Assembly: GCF_014397025.1 (NCBI RefSeq)
Contig: NZ_JACJUO010000001.1
Coordinates: 639,501-703,500, forward strand
Direction: 5' to 3'
Length of the DNA: 64,000 bases
DNA from: Ochrobactrum sp. Marseille-Q0166
Lineage (GTDB): Bacteria > Pseudomonadota > Alphaproteobacteria > Rhizobiales > Rhizobiaceae
In this document: one piece after another, positions 49,806 to 58,035 of the stretch
Position numbering within the stretch: position 1 is the first letter of the stretch
Layout: each line of letters starts with the position of its first letter
Position numbers and translations under genes: made by a program
The notes under the pieces: model-generated
The model's input: only the letters and a program-made list of their open reading frames with translations
Databases searched by the model: none
Told to the model about the DNA's origin: nothing

Positions 49806-50753
49806 TTAAGCGCTTGCCTTGTCGAGCAGGGCAATAGCCTCCGCATCAAGTTTGATCTGAGCGGCGTCAAGCAGCTCATTGAGCTGGGTGAGGCGTGTGG
49901 CGCTTGCAATTGGCGCAGTGATGGATGGTCTTGCAATCAGCCAGGCAATTGCGATTTGCGCGGGCTTAGCGTCATTGGCACGAGCGACCTGATCGAGCGC
50001 TGCAATAATCCGCGACCCGCGATCCGTCAGGTATTTTTCCACGGCTTGACCGCGTGCACTTTGGCCGAGATCATCTTTCGAGCGGTATTTGCCGGTCAGA
50101 AAACCTGAAGCCAGCGAAAAGTAACTGATAACGCCCAGCCCATTGTCGCGGCAGATCGCTTCAAGTCCATCCTCAAAAGCAGCCCTGTCATAGAGATTAT
50201 AAAGCGGCTGCAAGGTTTCATAGCGGGGCAGGCCATGCTGCTTCGCAACATCAAGCGATTCCGTCAGACGTTCCGGTGTCAGATTGGATGCGCCGATTGC
50301 TCGGACTTTACCGGCCTTGATTAGCTCCTGATAGGTGCCAAGAACGTCTTCAAACGGAGTTTCTGGATCATCCCAGTGCGACTGATAGAGATCGATATAG
50401 TCGGTCTGCAGTCGTTTGAGGGAGGCATCGACGGCTTTGCGGATATAGCTTGGTGAAAGGCCTTTTTCGTTTGGCCCCATCTCCGAACCTACTTTTGTTG
50501 CAATGATAACCTTGTGGCGCAGGCCGCGGGATTTCAGCCAGTTGCCGATAATGGTTTCCGATTCACCACCGGCATTGCCCGGTGCCCATGCGGAATAGAC
50601 ATCGGCTGTGTCGATAAAATTAAATCCTGCATCGACAAAACGGTCGAGAAGCGAAAATGATGTTCCTTCATCGACCGTCCAGCCAAACACGTTGCCGCCA
50701 AAACATAGCGGCGAAACCTCAAGTTCAGTACGTCCGAGCTTTCTAAACTCCAT
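49806..50753 (-). CDS. Aldo/keto reductase
   Basis: 315 residues, NADPH-dependent TIM barrel. Catalytic Asp and Tyr lie in FIDTADVYSAW (about residues 47-57), the lysine in IATKVGSEMG and the His in DYIDLYQSHWDDPETP. The C-terminal SIxxPIASAT cofactor loop (PSITAPIASATRLTQL) is present. Belongs to the broad YajO/YghZ-like branch; natural substrate unknown. GGAAGGG precedes the ATG. Convergent with the ABC-F gene. Confidence 0.93.
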   Translation of the reverse strand: MEFRKLGRTELEVSPLCFGGNVFGWTVDEGTSFSLLDRFVDAGFNFIDTADVYSAWAPGNAGGESETIIGNWLKSRGLRHKVIIATKVGSEMGPNEKGLSPSYIRKAVDASLKRLQTDYIDLYQSHWDDPETPFEDVLGTYQELIKAGKVRAIGASNLTPERLTESLDVAKQHGLPRYETLQPLYNLYDRAAFEDGLEAICRDNGLGVISYFSLASGFLTGKYRSKDDLGQSARGQAVEKYLTDRGSRIIAALDQVARANDAKPAQIAIAWLIARPSITAPIASATRLTQLNELLDAAQIKLDAEAIALLDKASA

Positions 50754-50849
50754 GGACCCTATCCCTTCCTGTGTGTACGAATTCCGGCGAATTCGCAGGG
50801 CTTCGATTGCAGGAGGAAGAAACAGGCCTGACGCACCGCGCCTTAAATG

Positions 50850-51110
50850 TCAGCCCATACCAAGTGCATCCATATAAAGCTGGAGCATGGCTTCTTCTTC
50901 CTGACGTTCATGGTCTTCTTTTTTACGCAGACGAATAATGGTCCTTACGACCTTGCTGTCAAACCCCGAACCCTTCAATTCCGCGTAAACTTCCTTGATA
51001 TCGTCGCCGATGGTCTTTTTTTCTTCTTCAAGACGCTCGATGCGCTCGATAAAAGCACGCAACTGGCCAACGGCGATGGTCTGGGCTTCGCTGGTAATAT
51101 CGTCGCTCAC
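50850..51110 (-). CDS. gapR: GapR-like nucleoid protein (DUF2312/UPF0335)
   Basis: 86 residues from GTG 51110, giving [20 protein letters not shown]; the longer ATG frame to 51149 is not family-like. Almost wholly coiled-coil helix ([24 protein letters not shown]) followed by basic [16 protein letters not shown]. The Caulobacter homologue GapR clamps overtwisted, AT-rich DNA ahead of forks and RNA polymerase. GGAG is six bases before the GTG. Stands alone between an aldo/keto reductase and an N-formylglutamate amidohydrolase-like gene. Confidence 0.92.
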   Translation of the reverse strand: MSDDITSEAQTIAVGQLRAFIERIERLEEEKKTIGDDIKEVYAELKGSGFDSKVVRTIIRLRKKEDHERQEEEAMLQLYMDALGMG

Positions 51111-51286
51111 GGGTTTCTCCAATTCAGCTCGATTATCAAAAAGGGGCAAAGGTCACTCGTTACAGGAACAGGACCGTTGCCGAAAGTCGGACATGGTTTT
51201 TCTGCGAGTCGCAGGCAAAATTAAGGGCCGATGGTGTAAGAAAAACGCCTTTTATTACGTTATGGCTGTGGATAGCGGGTAAAGCG

Positions 51287-52159
51287 TTAGTCTCTCAGAG
51301 GCGAAACCGGGCCTGACCGAGAACCATAATGGCGGATTTCGTGGATTTCCGGCATGGCGTTGATGGCATCGAGCATAGGGGCAAGCCGATCGGCCCATTC
51401 ACGCGCACCGGCCTCGTTAGCAATCAGATCCTGACGCACCTCAATCAGAACATGCGCATAGCCACGCGCCGTTGCATGACGGTACATGGCATCGTTTTTA
51501 AGTGCGCCATCATAAGGCTCGTTATCACCGACAATGAGGTCCTGCTCTTCCCGCAGCATGGAAAGTAGGGGCGTTACGGCGCGCGGATCAGAATCCCAGA
51601 GCAGTCCGATTTGCCACGGACGATCCTTGCCGCGCCAGTTTGGGGTGAACGAATGGATCGAGACGATAAATGGTGCCTTGCGACTCTTCGCGGCAACCCG
51701 CGTGCTCATGGATGCAATCGCATCATGATAAGGGCGATAGAAACGGTCGAGGCGGATTTCCCGCTCTTCGGGCGACATCGGGTAGTTGCCCGAAATCACC
51801 GCACCATCTGACAATTGCATGATAAGCGTCGGATCGTCTTCGCCGCGATTTGGATCGATCAGAAGGCGCGAAAAGCCACCCATGACGGCAGGTGCATTGA
51901 GCTTCGCAGCCAATTGACGTGTCAGTTTCTCAACGCCGATATCATAGGCGATATGCCGATCGAACTCGCTTTGCGCCAGGCCAAGGCTGCCATATTCAGC
52001 CGGCACATCACGGCGGGCATGGTCAGCGGTCAGAAGCAGACCGAGGCTGAGATCGCCGTCGACCTGATAGACGGGGGAAAATGACGGATCACATGACATG
52101 AGAGCTGCTTCGTGGGTAGGATTTCTGTCATAAATCACAAGTAGTTTCAGATCTGTCAT
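51287..52159 (-). CDS. N-formylglutamate amidohydrolase family protein
   Basis: 290 residues of the PF05013-type fold. TADHARRDVPAEYG near residue 45, SRLLIDPNRGEDDPTLI near 98, IVSIHSFTPNWRGKDRPWQI near 168 and LIEVRQDLIANEAGA near 240 give a zinc-hydrolase active site (His, Asp, His, Glu). In histidine degradation the family cleaves N-formylglutamate, but this stand-alone branch is of unsure substrate; no hut genes lie nearby. The ATG is at 52159. Confidence 0.88.
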   Translation of the reverse strand: MTDLKLLVIYDRNPTHEAALMSCDPSFSPVYQVDGDLSLGLLLTADHARRDVPAEYGSLGLAQSEFDRHIAYDIGVEKLTRQLAAKLNAPAVMGGFSRLLIDPNRGEDDPTLIMQLSDGAVISGNYPMSPEEREIRLDRFYRPYHDAIASMSTRVAAKSRKAPFIVSIHSFTPNWRGKDRPWQIGLLWDSDPRAVTPLLSMLREEQDLIVGDNEPYDGALKNDAMYRHATARGYAHVLIEVRQDLIANEAGAREWADRLAPMLDAINAMPEIHEIRHYGSRSGPVSPLRD

Positions 52160-52370
52160 GAGAAAGCCGGGATTGCAACGATCATTCTCAAAAGAATGAG
52201 AAAGGCGTTTCTGAAATGCGGCAAAGGAACGAATCTAATCGTTTAAATCGTGCTGAAATTGCTATGCAGTTCGAATGGAAATGCTGTAACTGATTTGTTC
52301 TCTCCGGGATTGCGTTGACATCAAAGGCGAAACTGCCGAAAAGAGAGCGACCGAAAGAGGATTTCCTTGC

Positions 52371-52871
52371 GTGAGACAAAAGCGATTGCGGGCTGAAGGA
52401 GTTCGGCGAATGCGACTTCCAATGTTTTTGGGTTTGTTTTCCAGTGTGCTGGTTGGTGCTCTGAGTGTTACATCCATGGAAGCGCGAGCCGATTTTCGTG
52501 TATGTAACTCAACTCAAAATCTGGTTGGCGTTTCTATTGGCTACAGAGCCAAGGCCGGCTGGGTGACAGAGGGGTGGTGGCATATTGATGGTTCCACCTG
52601 CAAAACGCTGATCGAGGGGCCGTTGACCTCCCGATACTATTATCTTTTCGCAGAAGATTCTCAAAGTGGTGGTCGCTGGGAAGGCAAAGTGAACATGTGT
52701 GTGGCGGAAAAGGAATTCCGCATCACCGGTGTTCAGGACTGTTTTGCACGCGGGTTTCAACGCAATGGATTCCAGGAATACGATACCGGGGAGCAATCGA
52801 GCTGGATGGTACAGCTCACCGATGAAACGCCGTTAGAAAACTCCACAGTTACAGGAACGAATAACCAATGA
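52371..52871 (+). CDS. DUF1036 exported protein
   Basis: 166 residues from GTG 52371; an ATG at 52410 (MRLPMFLGLF) gives 153 and keeps the signal peptide, cleaved after ARA. The mature domain FRVCNSTQNLVGVSIGYR, then GWVTEGWWHIDGSTCKTL, then CVAEKEFRITGVQDCFARGF is the DUF1036 family; function unknown. Several cysteines suggest disulfides in the periplasm. It overlaps pyk by four bases, a conserved linkage in Rhizobiales, so the two are co-transcribed. Confidence 0.9.
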   Translation: MRQKRLRAEGVRRMRLPMFLGLFSSVLVGALSVTSMEARADFRVCNSTQNLVGVSIGYRAKAGWVTEGWWHIDGSTCKTLIEGPLTSRYYYLFAEDSQSGGRWEGKVNMCVAEKEFRITGVQDCFARGFQRNGFQEYDTGEQSSWMVQLTDETPLENSTVTGTNNQ

Positions 52872-54304
52872 AGCGCAACCGCAAGGTCAAGATTCTCGCC
52901 ACACTCGGCCCGGCGTCAGGCGAGGAATCTATTATCCGCAAGCTTTTTGAAGCTGGCGCAGACGTCTTCCGTATCAATATGAGCCATGCTGACCATGACC
53001 TGATGCGCACGCTCGTCAAACGTATTCGTAATGTGGAAAAGGAACTGGGTCGCCCGATCGGTATTCTGGCCGACCTTCAGGGTCCTAAGCTGCGCGTTGG
53101 CAAGTTCAAGAATACAAAGGTTGCACTTGTTGCAGGCCAGACCTTCACGCTCGACAACAATGAAGAACTCGGAGATGAAACACGCGTCTATCTCCCGCAT
53201 CCGGAAATTCTGGAAGCTGTTGAGCCGGGCCACCGGCTTCTCATTGACGACGGCAAACTGGAACTGATTGCCGAAGCAAGCGATGGCAAGTCGATCCGCT
53301 GCAAGGTTGTAGCAGGCACCAGTATTTCCGACCGCAAAGGTGTCAGCCTGCCGGATACCACATTGGGTGTCGGCGCACTGACCGAAAAGGATTACAGGGA
53401 TTTTGAGGCTGTTCTGAAAGAAGAAATCGACTGGGTCGCTTTGTCATTTATTCAGCGTCCTGAAGACCTGGTCGAAGCCCGCAAGTTCTCTGGCGGCAAA
53501 GTTGCCCTGATGTCGAAAATCGAAAAGCCGCAGGCTGTGACCCGTCTTGATGAGATCATTGAGCTCTCTGACGCGATCATGGTTGCCCGTGGCGATCTGG
53601 GTGTGGAAATGCCACTGGAAAGCGTTCCGGGTATTCAGAAGCAGATGATTCGCAAAGCACGTCGCGCCGGCAAGCCGGTTGTGGTTGCCACGCAGATGCT
53701 CGAATCGATGATCACTGCACCTGTTCCGACGCGCGCGGAAGTATCTGACGTTGCGACAGCGGTGTTTGAAGGTGCTGACGCTGTCATGCTTTCGGCAGAA
53801 TCGGCTTCTGGTCAGTATCCGGTTGAAGCGGTAGCGACGATGAACCGTATCGCGGAAAAGGTCGAACGTGAGCCGACCTATCCCGGCATTCTCGATGCAC
53901 AGCGTGCGATTCCTGAACCGACGGGCGCCGATGCGATCTCGCTTGCTGCGCGTCAGATTGCTGAAACGCTCAACCTGTCTGCAATCGTTACCTACACGGC
54001 TTCCGGAACAACCGGCCTTCGTGCCGCGCGTGAACGCCCACGCACACCGATTATCGCGCTGTCTCCGGTTGTCGATACCGCACGTCGTCTTTCGGTTGTC
54101 TGGGGTCTGCACTGCGTTGTAACCGAAGATGCCCATGATCTCGAAGACATGGTCGATCACGCTTGTCAGGTCGCTTTCAAGGAAGAATTCGGCAAGGCTG
54201 GCGATCGTCTGATCATCACCGCAGGTGTCCCGTTCGGAACTCCGGGTGCCACCAACCTGCTGCGCATTGCCTATATTGGCGCTGACGGTCAATCGACAGA
54301 TTAA
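52868..54304 (+). CDS. pyk: Pyruvate kinase
   Basis: Transfers phosphate from phosphoenolpyruvate to ADP, ending glycolysis. 478 residues. KILATLGPAS and VFRINMSHA at the N-terminus, MVARGDLGVEMP and the catalytic-lysine segment LMSKIEKPQAV in the barrel, VMLSAESASGQYPVEAV, and the C-terminal domain with SATTGLRAARERPRTPI-like block are intact. The ATG overlaps the DUF1036 stop. A terminator follows. Pyruvate carboxylase, the next step toward oxaloacetate, is 28 kb away. Confidence 0.96.
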   Translation: MKRNRKVKILATLGPASGEESIIRKLFEAGADVFRINMSHADHDLMRTLVKRIRNVEKELGRPIGILADLQGPKLRVGKFKNTKVALVAGQTFTLDNNEELGDETRVYLPHPEILEAVEPGHRLLIDDGKLELIAEASDGKSIRCKVVAGTSISDRKGVSLPDTTLGVGALTEKDYRDFEAVLKEEIDWVALSFIQRPEDLVEARKFSGGKVALMSKIEKPQAVTRLDEIIELSDAIMVARGDLGVEMPLESVPGIQKQMIRKARRAGKPVVVATQMLESMITAPVPTRAEVSDVATAVFEGADAVMLSAESASGQYPVEAVATMNRIAEKVEREPTYPGILDAQRAIPEPTGADAISLAARQIAETLNLSAIVTYTASGTTGLRAARERPRTPIIALSPVVDTARRLSVVWGLHCVVTEDAHDLEDMVDHACQVAFKEEFGKAGDRLIITAGVPFGTPGATNLLRIAYIGADGQSTD

Positions 54305-54324
54305 ACCGGTGGTCTTCATGCATA

Positions 54325-54356
54325 AAAAAGCGCGCTCCTTTCGGGGCGCGTTTTTG
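54325..54356 (+). terminator. Rho-independent terminator of pyk
   Basis: AAAAAGCGCGC with GGGGCGCGTTTTT around CCTTTC, followed by GTTTG. Confidence 0.85.
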
Positions 54357-54376
54357 TTTGATCGATTATCAGAGAA

Positions 54377-55066
54377 TCAGGTGCGGGTATCGCTCAACTC
54401 TTCTGTGAGGTCGAGGAGGTTTCGCTGTGCATCACGCATCATCGGATTAACTTCCAGCGCTTTCTCATAAGCCTTCAATGCTTGTTCCTTGAGGCCGCGA
54501 GCACGTAAGATATCTGCCATGCCCGAGAGTGCGCCATAATGGCGTGGCTCAAGCTCCAGCGTACGATTGATGTCGTACATGGCGTGCGCATAATCGTTGC
54601 GCAGGTAATACACTGTTGCGCGACGGTTCCATGCTTCCGCATAGTCGGGATTGATAGCTATTGCTTCATTGAGAAAATCCAGCGCGGATACGTAGCGCTT
54701 TTCAAGCATGGCAGAATTTGCCCATTGCACCAACAGATCAACTGTAGCGCTGCCGGATTGCTGCCATATCTGATTGATTTCAATAGTGAGGCGACGAGCC
54801 TTCTTTTCATCAGAAGTACGCTTGAGATCGGCAAAAAGCTTGTCGAGGCGCTCTTCCGGCGTGTGTTCGGCTTGGTTTTGTTCTTTGGCAGCAGGTTTCT
54901 GGTCGCTGTCAGCGCCGACCTGCACCGGCGTAATGGGCGCTGTCAGGGAGGGCTTTGTCTCGGCATAGGCCGAAGACATGCTGATCAGGGCCGACAGGCC
55001 CAGCGTAATCAGAAATGAAGAATTGTTCAGATATGCAAAAACGTTCCGCATGCGCATAATTTTCAT
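54377..55066 (-). CDS. Exported TPR-repeat protein
   Basis: About 229 residues from ATG 55066 (ATGs at 55057 and 55051 also in frame; the longer frame would run into rpmJ). A signal peptide ends after SSAYA, then a Pro/Gln-rich linker and two to three tetratricopeptide repeats (YVSALDFLNEAIAINPDYAEAWN, YAHAMYDINRTLELEPRHYGAL and LKEQALKAYEKALEVNPMM), each given here by position around residues 135-220. Likely a periplasmic adaptor; partners unknown. It lies 40 bases after rpmJ on the same strand. Confidence 0.88.
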   Translation of the reverse strand: MKIMRMRNVFAYLNNSSFLITLGLSALISMSSAYAETKPSLTAPITPVQVGADSDQKPAAKEQNQAEHTPEERLDKLFADLKRTSDEKKARRLTIEINQIWQQSGSATVDLLVQWANSAMLEKRYVSALDFLNEAIAINPDYAEAWNRRATVYYLRNDYAHAMYDINRTLELEPRHYGALSGMADILRARGLKEQALKAYEKALEVNPMMRDAQRNLLDLTEELSDTRT

Positions 55067-55106
55067 TATACGCAGCAGAACGTCAAATGCAAAATCAGAA
55101 ATAAGA

Positions 55107-55232
55107 TTAGCCCTGACGTGCCTTGAAGCGCGGAGCAGTCTTATTGATGATGTAAACGCGGCCCTTGCGGCGAACGAGCTGGCAGTCACGATGACGGGCC
55201 TTGAGCGCCTTGAGCGAATTCTTGATCTTCAT
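55107..55232 (-). CDS. rpmJ: 50S ribosomal protein L36
   Basis: 41-residue protein [18 protein letters not shown] followed by [14 protein letters not shown], the alphaproteobacterial L36 of the long (C-minus) type with a single cysteine and so no zinc ribbon. It has its own leader; no terminator separates it from the TPR gene below, so the two may share a transcript. The upstream side is closed by a terminator of the purEK unit. Confidence 0.95.
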   Translation of the reverse strand: MKIKNSLKALKARHRDCQLVRRKGRVYIINKTAPRFKARQG

Positions 55233-55283
55233 GTCAATCACCGGTCTTGGTTGGCCCATCGACATGAATGTCTCGGGGCTTCA

Positions 55284-55306
55284 TAAAAACAGGCGCCCAA
55301 GGCGCC
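55284..55306 (-). terminator. Rho-independent terminator of the purEK transcript (or of a small RNA)
   Basis: On the minus strand GGCGCC-TTG-GGCGCC is followed by TGTTTTTATG. It is about 165 bases after the purK stop, leaving a long structured 3-prime region. Confidence 0.75.
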
Positions 55307-55310
55307 AATT

Positions 55311-55460
55311 GGTTACAGGCAGTATTCCTGCCCGAAGGGTTGGCCGAAATACACAATATTTCAGCCAAATGTCAACTCCTGCACCGCAGATTCACGAAGG
55401 GACTATCGGAAAATCTTGGCTACAGGTGCCGTTCACGGAGGAATCGGACAGATTCCACCG
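55311..55460 (-). ncRNA. Structured RNA region between purK and rpmJ, possible small RNA
   Basis: Three hairpins sit in 150 bases: GGAATC/GATTCC (55440-55456), a 12-bp TTGGCCGAAATA/TATTTCAGCCAA stem with one G-U pair (55340-55368) and GGCAG/CTGCC (55317-55333), ending at the terminator. No ORF. The 6S RNA gene of several alphaproteobacteria lies beside purine genes as I recall, so 6S RNA is one candidate; the consensus could not be verified by eye and orientation is inferred from the terminator. Confidence 0.3.
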
Positions 55461-55469
55461 CAATGCTTA

Positions 55470-56555
55470 TCAAGTGCGGGGTTTTATGCGGGTTACATGA
55501 CCCATCTTGCGGCCCGGCCTCGCTTCTTTCTTGCCGTAGAGATGCAGCACGGCATTCGATTCTGCGAGAATCGCTGGAACCTTTTCTACGTCATCGCCAA
55601 TCAGATTCTCCATCACACAATCCGAATGGCGCACGGTGTCACCAAGTGGCAAACCTGCTACCGCGCGAATGTGTTGTTCAAACTGCGAGATCGCACAAGC
55701 GGCTTCCGTCCAATGGCCAGAATTGTGCACACGTGGCGCAAATTCATTAGCAAGCAGCGTGCCGTCCGCAAGAACGAAGAATTCCAGACCAAGCACGCCG
55801 ACATAATCAAGCGCGTGCAGAAGCTTTGAAGCCGCTTGGCTTGCAGCATCTGCTGTCTCACCCGAGATTTCGGCTGGAACCGTCGAAGTTGCGAGAATGC
55901 CGTCCTTGTGAACGTTCTCGGCAATATCGAAGATGGCAACATTGCCGCCGCGATCACGCGCCGCAATGACCGAAACTTCGCGCTCGAATGCGATGAAACC
56001 TTCCAGAATTGCCGGTGCATGCTTGATTGTCTCAAGTGCTGCACGCGCTTCGTTCTCGTCAAGAGACTTGAGACGCACCTGTCCCTTACCATCATAGCCG
56101 AGGCGACGGGTTTTCAGGATCCCGCGTTCTCCCAAAGCGCCCAGCGCCGCGATAAGTGACTCTTCGTCATCGACCAGGCGCCAGGGCGCAGTCTCGATAC
56201 CGCTTTCATTGAGAAACTGCTTTTCGGTGAAGCGGTCCTGCGAGATTTCAAGCGCTGCCGGCGGCGGAAAAACAAGCGCCGATTCTGCCAGCTTGTCTGC
56301 GGCAGATACGGGCACGTTCTCGAATTCATAGGTGATTACGTCGGAGGCAGTCGCAAGCTCTGCAAGAGCTGAGGGATCATCATAGGCTGCTATGATCTGG
56401 CGGTTTGCCACCTGAGCCGCCGGGCAATCGGCCTGTGGCTCCAGAATGATTGTCTCATAGCCGAGCCGAGCTGCCGCCATGGCCAGCATACGACCCAACT
56501 GGCCGCCGCCGATAATGCCGATCGTTGATCCAGCCTTCAGTGCGGAATTTGCCAT
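55470..56555 (-). CDS. purK: 5-(carboxyamino)imidazole ribonucleotide synthase PurK
   Basis: ATP-grasp enzyme carboxylating AIR to N5-CAIR in purine synthesis. 361 residues from ATG 56555 (MANSALKAGSTIGIIGGGQL). Motifs GGGQLGRMLA, YEFENVP, RLGYDGKGQ and the EFAPRVHNSGHWT metal/ATP loop are present. It begins one base after purE stops, an arrangement for channelling the unstable product. Confidence 0.96.
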   Translation of the reverse strand: MANSALKAGSTIGIIGGGQLGRMLAMAAARLGYETIILEPQADCPAAQVANRQIIAAYDDPSALAELATASDVITYEFENVPVSAADKLAESALVFPPPAALEISQDRFTEKQFLNESGIETAPWRLVDDEESLIAALGALGERGILKTRRLGYDGKGQVRLKSLDENEARAALETIKHAPAILEGFIAFEREVSVIAARDRGGNVAIFDIAENVHKDGILATSTVPAEISGETADAASQAASKLLHALDYVGVLGLEFFVLADGTLLANEFAPRVHNSGHWTEAACAISQFEQHIRAVAGLPLGDTVRHSDCVMENLIGDDVEKVPAILAESNAVLHLYGKKEARPGRKMGHVTRIKPRT

Positions 56556-56556
56556 A

Positions 56557-57051
56557 TCAAACCTCGTCGGATGGGCGTTCTGCAACGCTTTCTGTCTGGG
56601 CTGTGCGCCATTCATCAAGACGCGCTGCAAGTGCATCATCGTAAAGAGCAAGGACAGCTGCGGCAAGCAGAGCAGCATTCACGGCACCGGCGCGACCGAT
56701 AGCAAGCGTTCCGACCGGAATTCCGGCTGGCATCTGCACGATGGAAAGGAGCGAATCCTGTCCTGATAGGGCTTTCGATTGTACAGGAACACCAAAGACC
56801 GGAAGCGGGGTCATAGCTGCGGCCATACCGGGTAGGTGAGCCGCGCCACCTGCGCCTGCAATCACAACCTTGAAGCCTTCGGCCTTTGCGCCCTTGGCAA
56901 AGGCGACAAGCCGATCGGGCGTGCGATGTGCGGAAACAATACGTGCATCGAAGGTTATGCCCAATGCTTCGAGCGTATCAGCGGCATGGCGCATTGTTTC
57001 CCAATCGGATTGGCTTCCCATAATGATTGCGACATCTGCACTTCTGCTCAT
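56557..57051 (-). CDS. purE: N5-CAIR mutase PurE (class I)
   Basis: Converts N5-CAIR to CAIR. 164 residues. [11 protein letters not shown], the catalytic histidine region [10 protein letters not shown] and [12 protein letters not shown] are all present. First gene of purEK, with a DUF465 gene terminator just upstream. Confidence 0.96.
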   Translation of the reverse strand: MSRSADVAIIMGSQSDWETMRHAADTLEALGITFDARIVSAHRTPDRLVAFAKGAKAEGFKVVIAGAGGAAHLPGMAAAMTPLPVFGVPVQSKALSGQDSLLSIVQMPAGIPVGTLAIGRAGAVNAALLAAAVLALYDDALAARLDEWRTAQTESVAERPSDEV

Positions 57052-57081
57052 TGATCCGTCCTGCTTCTTTAGATCATGGGT

Positions 57082-57112
57082 TTAAAAACAAAGCCGGGCG
57101 AACCCCGGCTAT
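57082..57112 (-). terminator. Rho-independent terminator of the minus-strand DUF465 gene
   Basis: On the minus strand AGCCGGG and CCCGGCT pair around a 5-base loop, followed by TTGTTTTTAAA; between the DUF465 stop and purE. Confidence 0.8.
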
Positions 57113-57133
57113 GAAACGTGTTTTATAAGATGT

Positions 57134-57337
57134 TCAAGCGATGATGTCAGGGATGACCTGATCTTCCAGTTCCTGCAGCTTATCCTTGATGGCGAGCTTT
57201 TTCTTTTTCATGCGCTGAATACGCAGCTGATCGCAACCGACCTGCATCATTGCATCTATGGCTGCATCAAAATCCGCGTGTTCTTGTTTCAGACGTGCAA
57301 CGGCCAATCTGATTTCGGCCTGATCCTGATCGGACAT
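57134..57337 (-). CDS. DUF465 (YdcH-like) small coiled-coil protein, copy 1
   Basis: 67 residues from ATG 57337 (MSDQDQAEIRLAVARLKQEH); an upstream start at 57382 is less likely. One long helix with the family signature QRMKKKKLAIKDKLQELEDQ. Function unknown. It is divergent from a second DUF465 gene 335 bases away. Confidence 0.85.
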   Translation of the reverse strand: MSDQDQAEIRLAVARLKQEHADFDAAIDAMMQVGCDQLRIQRMKKKKLAIKDKLQELEDQVIPDIIA

Positions 57338-57671
57338 GCGGTTTGCCCCATTTCTCATAAATAATATGACGGGCCGCTCCACAGAGGTGCAGACCCGTTT
57401 CAGGCGAAGCCATTATCACATTTTTCGTGATTGGAAAATGCTACCAAAACAAATTCGACTTTGCATCAAACTCATGCCACAGTGTCATTTTTCTGTCATG
57501 AACAACGGTTGCTAGACGAACTGTTGAATGGCAGCCGGGACTGCGTAACTGGCCCGGATAGCAGGAGGTGTACTACCGGGCGTTTGCGCAGGTGAGAGCG
57601 GATGGAGCCATTTGTTGGCAAAAGCTGCGACATGGCTTCGTTCTTTGGGTTAATCATTCAAAGGAGAATTG

Positions 57672-57854
57672 ATGATGGCTATTGAGTCCCATCTTGCCAC
57701 GCTTGAACAGAAGCACGGCGCTTTGGAAGAGGAAATCTCCGAAGCTTTGGCGTCGCCGGCAATTGATGACCTGCATGTTACTTCTCTCAAACGTAAGAAG
57801 CTTGCTCTCAAAGAGCAGATTGAAAAACTGAAAACCCAGGTAACGCGACATTAA
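57672..57854 (+). CDS. DUF465 (YdcH-like) small coiled-coil protein, copy 2
   Basis: 60 residues from ATG 57672 (a second ATG follows at once). Helical, with HVTSLKRKKLALKEQIEKLK matching the DUF465 signature. AAAGGAG lies five to eight bases upstream. Unknown function. The 57338-57671 gap between the two copies has no other gene; it presumably holds both promoters. Followed by a strong terminator. Confidence 0.87.
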   Translation: MMAIESHLATLEQKHGALEEEISEALASPAIDDLHVTSLKRKKLALKEQIEKLKTQVTRH

Positions 57855-57985
57855 AATCAAGCTCAAGCTTATATGATCATTGCGATTGGTGGTGACCAAA
57901 AGGATGATAACATTGAAGCTATCGGCGGCTGAGTCTCAGCCGCCCAACGATTGTTAACCGAAGCTGTGCCGCGCGATGGTAAGAT

Positions 57986-58014
57986 AAAAAGCAGCGACTG
58001 TTCGCTGCTTTTTT
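57986..58014. terminator. Bidirectional Rho-independent terminator
   Basis: AAAAAGCAGCG/CGCTGCTTTTTT stem with ACTGTT loop; serves the DUF465 gene on + and the MFS gene on -. Confidence 0.92.
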
Positions 58015-58035
58015 ATTTTCTTGTTTCAAAAACTT

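Noticed and set aside
53444..54319. 291-codon open frame antisense to pyk
   Set aside because: Same reason: a codon-bias shadow of an intact enzyme gene.
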